A stretch of DNA of 7,146 nucleotides from Candidatus Zixiibacteriota bacterium. GTDB lineage: Bacteria; Zixibacteria; MSB-5A5; GN15; FEB-12. The stretch covers positions 1-7,146 of the forward strand of contig JAUVAR010000134.1 of assembly GCA_030591625.1 (NCBI GenBank), read 5' to 3'. The position numbers were made by a program, and so were the translations under genes. The notes under the pieces were generated by a model. The model ran no database searches, had not been told where the DNA came from, and was given only the letters and a program-made list of their open reading frames with translations. This document shows, in pieces, positions 5,365 through 7,146 of the stretch (positions within the stretch are counted from its first letter, which is position 1; the number at the start of each line of letters is the position of its first letter).

Positions 5365-7020
5365 ATGATGTCCAAAGTTTTACTAACTCTATCACTCACC
5401 TTGCTGCTGGGAATAACTGCACTTGCTGCGGACAATAGCGACTATGCCAACGAAAAACGTAAACGAATCAAAGACCAGCACCTAAACCGACAAAAATTGC
5501 AAAGTCAATCCAACAGTAATAAGCTTTTTCAAGCTAACAACCCCAGGCCTCACCTCACTACGCTTATGGCTGACCCAAACCTTGCTTCTGGTATCATCCT
5601 TTCTCCCGATGAGCATTTCTTCCAAAATGTCCCCCTTGGCGATACTGTTGTTGTTCAGGTGGAAGTTATAAATACAGGTTCAGATGAACTCGTAATCCAC
5701 AAAATCGAACCTGTCAGGACAAGACTATTGAGTTTTGATTGGCTGTCAGTCTCTCATAATTCCCTCACTATACCTGCAGGGGAATATCCCCAAAATGCAG
5801 ATACAATTGAAGTCACAGTTATAACTCCCATTCAAGCTGGTTCCATTGCTTACCTTTTAGGTGAAGTTTATTTCCTCTCAAATGCTCCCTCTCCTAATGA
5901 TTCAATTACTTTTGATCTATTAGTGGAATTGTTCACTCCATTCAGAACTATTACAGGTGGAGTTATTTCTACTGCTCCACCAGAAGCAGTATCGGGAATA
6001 ACAGAATTTGTTACTCTCAAAACATGGGACAACGGAGGTATAGGTAACGAGGGTGAAAGGCATGGGCTGGGTTATGATTCATCTGAAACTGAATGCGAAA
6101 CATCTACAACACCTTATCTATATTCAGGATCACCCTTTCTCTTAAAGAAGACTGAGAATAACAGTGTTGTAATGACACATAGTCAATACTACCCCTCCTC
6201 CGCACAACCAGGTGAATTCATTCCAGTAGAATCATCTGCTCCCTTCTTGATTACAGTAGAGTCTAATTTTGAAAAAGCATATTCCGGTTTGATGATTGGC
6301 GGTCATGGTGGCATTGGACTCACCCAAACTTTCTATGCCCCAACAGGAGGTGCCGACAGTTCCAACTTCATGATTCAGGAAATCAAACTATTCTCATTCG
6401 ACGGCAATTCACACTCAAACCTGGCCATTGGCAATATTCTCGACTGGGATATTCCAGCCGAAGTAGGAGTAAATAACAACGCTGGATATCTTCTGAACCA
6501 AAATGCACTCTATTTACAAGGTACCGATACGAGCGACGCTGGTTGTCAACTAAATGCAAACCGTTTCGCTGCATCAGCTTTCTTAGGTTCAATGCACGGC
6601 AGCCCTGATGAACAATCATGTATCGAATCACACACTCCTTATGGTCAATATATCGATGCTCAGGGTGATGGTCCTCTCTGGGCAGATTACGATGAAGCCG
6701 AAATACTGTGGGACTCAACTCGCGCTAACAATGACCTGAACGTACTCGATCAAAATGCCGACCTATATTCTGTCACAACTTACGATCATGGTTTCGATCT
6801 ATTACCTGATGACACTCTGACATTCTACACCGCGCTCGTTACTATCCGTGACGGCTCTCTTGAAGACTTGGAAAACAGCATCGAAACAGCTCGTATCTGG
6901 ACAAACGAAACCCTCTGGAATAACTGTGATACATCCTGTTGTCGTGGCATCGTTGGCAACGTTGATTGCGACGCAGAGGACATCGTTGATATCTCCGACC
7001 TGACTTGCTTTATCATCTGA
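5365..7020 (+). CDS. Secreted protein with Ig-like domain and interrupted C-terminal dockerin-like module
   Basis: This frame of 551 codons encodes an exported protein. A clear signal peptide (MMSKVLLTLSLTLLLGITALA, likely cut after Ala21 or Ala22) precedes a polar, basic stretch (about 23-60). Residues 82 to about 190 look like an Ig-like HYDIN/DUF1573-type domain: FFQNVPLGDTVVVQVEVINT, then GSDELVIHKIEP. Residues about 195-510 are a beta-rich, glycine/asparagine/aspartate-rich region with GGHGGIGLTQ (312-321) that I cannot assign; no catalytic motif stands out. After CDTSCCRG (521-528) comes the first dockerin-like calcium loop, GNVDCDAEDIVDISDLT (531-547), with Asp534, Asp536, Asp542 and Asp545 as likely ligands. 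TGA (7018-7020) then stops translation in mid-repeat, while the same frame continues with a second repeat. The product is probably extracellular or cell-surface; its function is unknown. It is transcribed away from the lpx genes and has no evident link to lipid A. Confidence 0.75.
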   Translation: MMSKVLLTLSLTLLLGITALAADNSDYANEKRKRIKDQHLNRQKLQSQSNSNKLFQANNPRPHLTTLMADPNLASGIILSPDEHFFQNVPLGDTVVVQVEVINTGSDELVIHKIEPVRTRLLSFDWLSVSHNSLTIPAGEYPQNADTIEVTVITPIQAGSIAYLLGEVYFLSNAPSPNDSITFDLLVELFTPFRTITGGVISTAPPEAVSGITEFVTLKTWDNGGIGNEGERHGLGYDSSETECETSTTPYLYSGSPFLLKKTENNSVVMTHSQYYPSSAQPGEFIPVESSAPFLITVESNFEKAYSGLMIGGHGGIGLTQTFYAPTGGADSSNFMIQEIKLFSFDGNSHSNLAIGNILDWDIPAEVGVNNNAGYLLNQNALYLQGTDTSDAGCQLNANRFAASAFLGSMHGSPDEQSCIESHTPYGQYIDAQGDGPLWADYDEAEILWDSTRANNDLNVLDQNADLYSVTTYDHGFDLLPDDTLTFYTALVTIRDGSLEDLENSIETARIWTNETLWNNCDTSCCRGIVGNVDCDAEDIVDISDLTCFII

Positions 7021-7146
7021 TTATTTATTTTCCCTGATACTGATTGTTTCTGTTGTCCCGAGGAAGCAAACATTGACGGTGATATATCAGGCATAAATGA
7101 TATTGGTGATCTTACTGCCCTGATTGACTATCTCTTCATAACGAAC
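7021..7146 (+). pseudogene. In-frame continuation of the dockerin-like module behind the TGA (second repeat, runs off window)
   Basis: All 42 codons from 7021 to the window edge are open, in the same frame as the upstream gene. They read LFIFPDTDCFCCPEEANIDG, then DISGINDIGDLTALIDYLFI and TN. The second calcium loop, NIDGDISGINDIGDLT, mirrors the first. Aligning DLTCFII-stop-LFI with DLTALIDYLFI places the TGA exactly at the tyrosine position with no gap. The gene was therefore, or still is, a single frame, and a substitution rather than a frameshift is the simplest cause. The expected end of the protein lies only a few residues beyond the window. Confidence 0.8.

Noticed and set aside
7015..7035. 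A frameshift rather than a substitution at the TGA, because GAT-TAT-TTA-TTT (Asp-Tyr-Leu-Phe) is readable one base over
   Set aside because: The original frame resumes perfectly with LFI at the correct distance behind the stop. A frameshift would need two compensating indels, so a simple substitution is more economical.
7018..7060. The TGA as a selenocysteine codon
   Set aside because: The site aligns with tyrosine in the sister repeat rather than cysteine, I see no convincing SECIS-like hairpin just behind it, and the protein is not of a known selenoprotein family.
1..7146. CRISPR arrays, tRNA or rRNA genes, insertion sequences, integrases or phage genes
   Set aside because: I found no regularly spaced repeats, no cloverleaf-like or rRNA-like sequence and no transposase or recombinase motifs. 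The window is a lipid A cluster plus one secreted-protein gene.

Overview
The window looks like a piece of a Gram-negative (diderm) bacterial genome from the FCB/Zixibacteria-like part of the tree. I infer this from four things: an LpxC-FabZ fusion, a PorV-like outer-membrane protein, a secreted protein ending in a dockerin-like DIxDLTxLIxYLF repeat that I associate from memory with Candidatus Zixibacteria and relatives, and moderate base composition. No marker gene in the window fixes the taxonomy.

The left 5.1 kb is a minus-strand block read from right to left. It starts with lpxC-fabZ (5087-3696), then lpxA (3699-2926, overlapping by ATGA). Next is a PorV-like beta-barrel gene with its own promoter (2734-1568), a Gfo/Idh/MocA dehydrogenase (1358-366), and the first 121 codons of lpxB (365 to the window edge), which starts on the base after the dehydrogenase stop. 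LpxA, LpxC and LpxB are early steps of lipid A synthesis, and FabZ supplies the fatty-acid side. The dehydrogenase may act on the same UDP-sugar, as GnnA does in lineages that make 3-amino lipid A. LpxD, an LpxH/I/G hydrolase and a GnnB aminotransferase are not in the window.

A 277-bp divergent intergenic region (5088-5364) carries a candidate promoter in each direction and a small inverted repeat. To its right is one plus-strand gene (5365 onward) for a secreted protein with a signal peptide, an Ig-like domain, a large unrecognised domain and a C-terminal dockerin-like module.

The most notable observation is that both envelope/secreted-protein genes have an in-frame stop followed by more plausible coding sequence in the same frame. 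The PorV-like gene has a TAG at 1570-1568, followed by 66 open codons that end 8 bp before the next gene. The dockerin-like gene has a TGA at 7018-7020 in the middle of its duplicated repeat, and the second repeat continues intact to the window edge. Each may be a mutation, a sequencing error, or, less likely, a read-through codon. TGA is clearly a true stop at the end of lpxC-fabZ.
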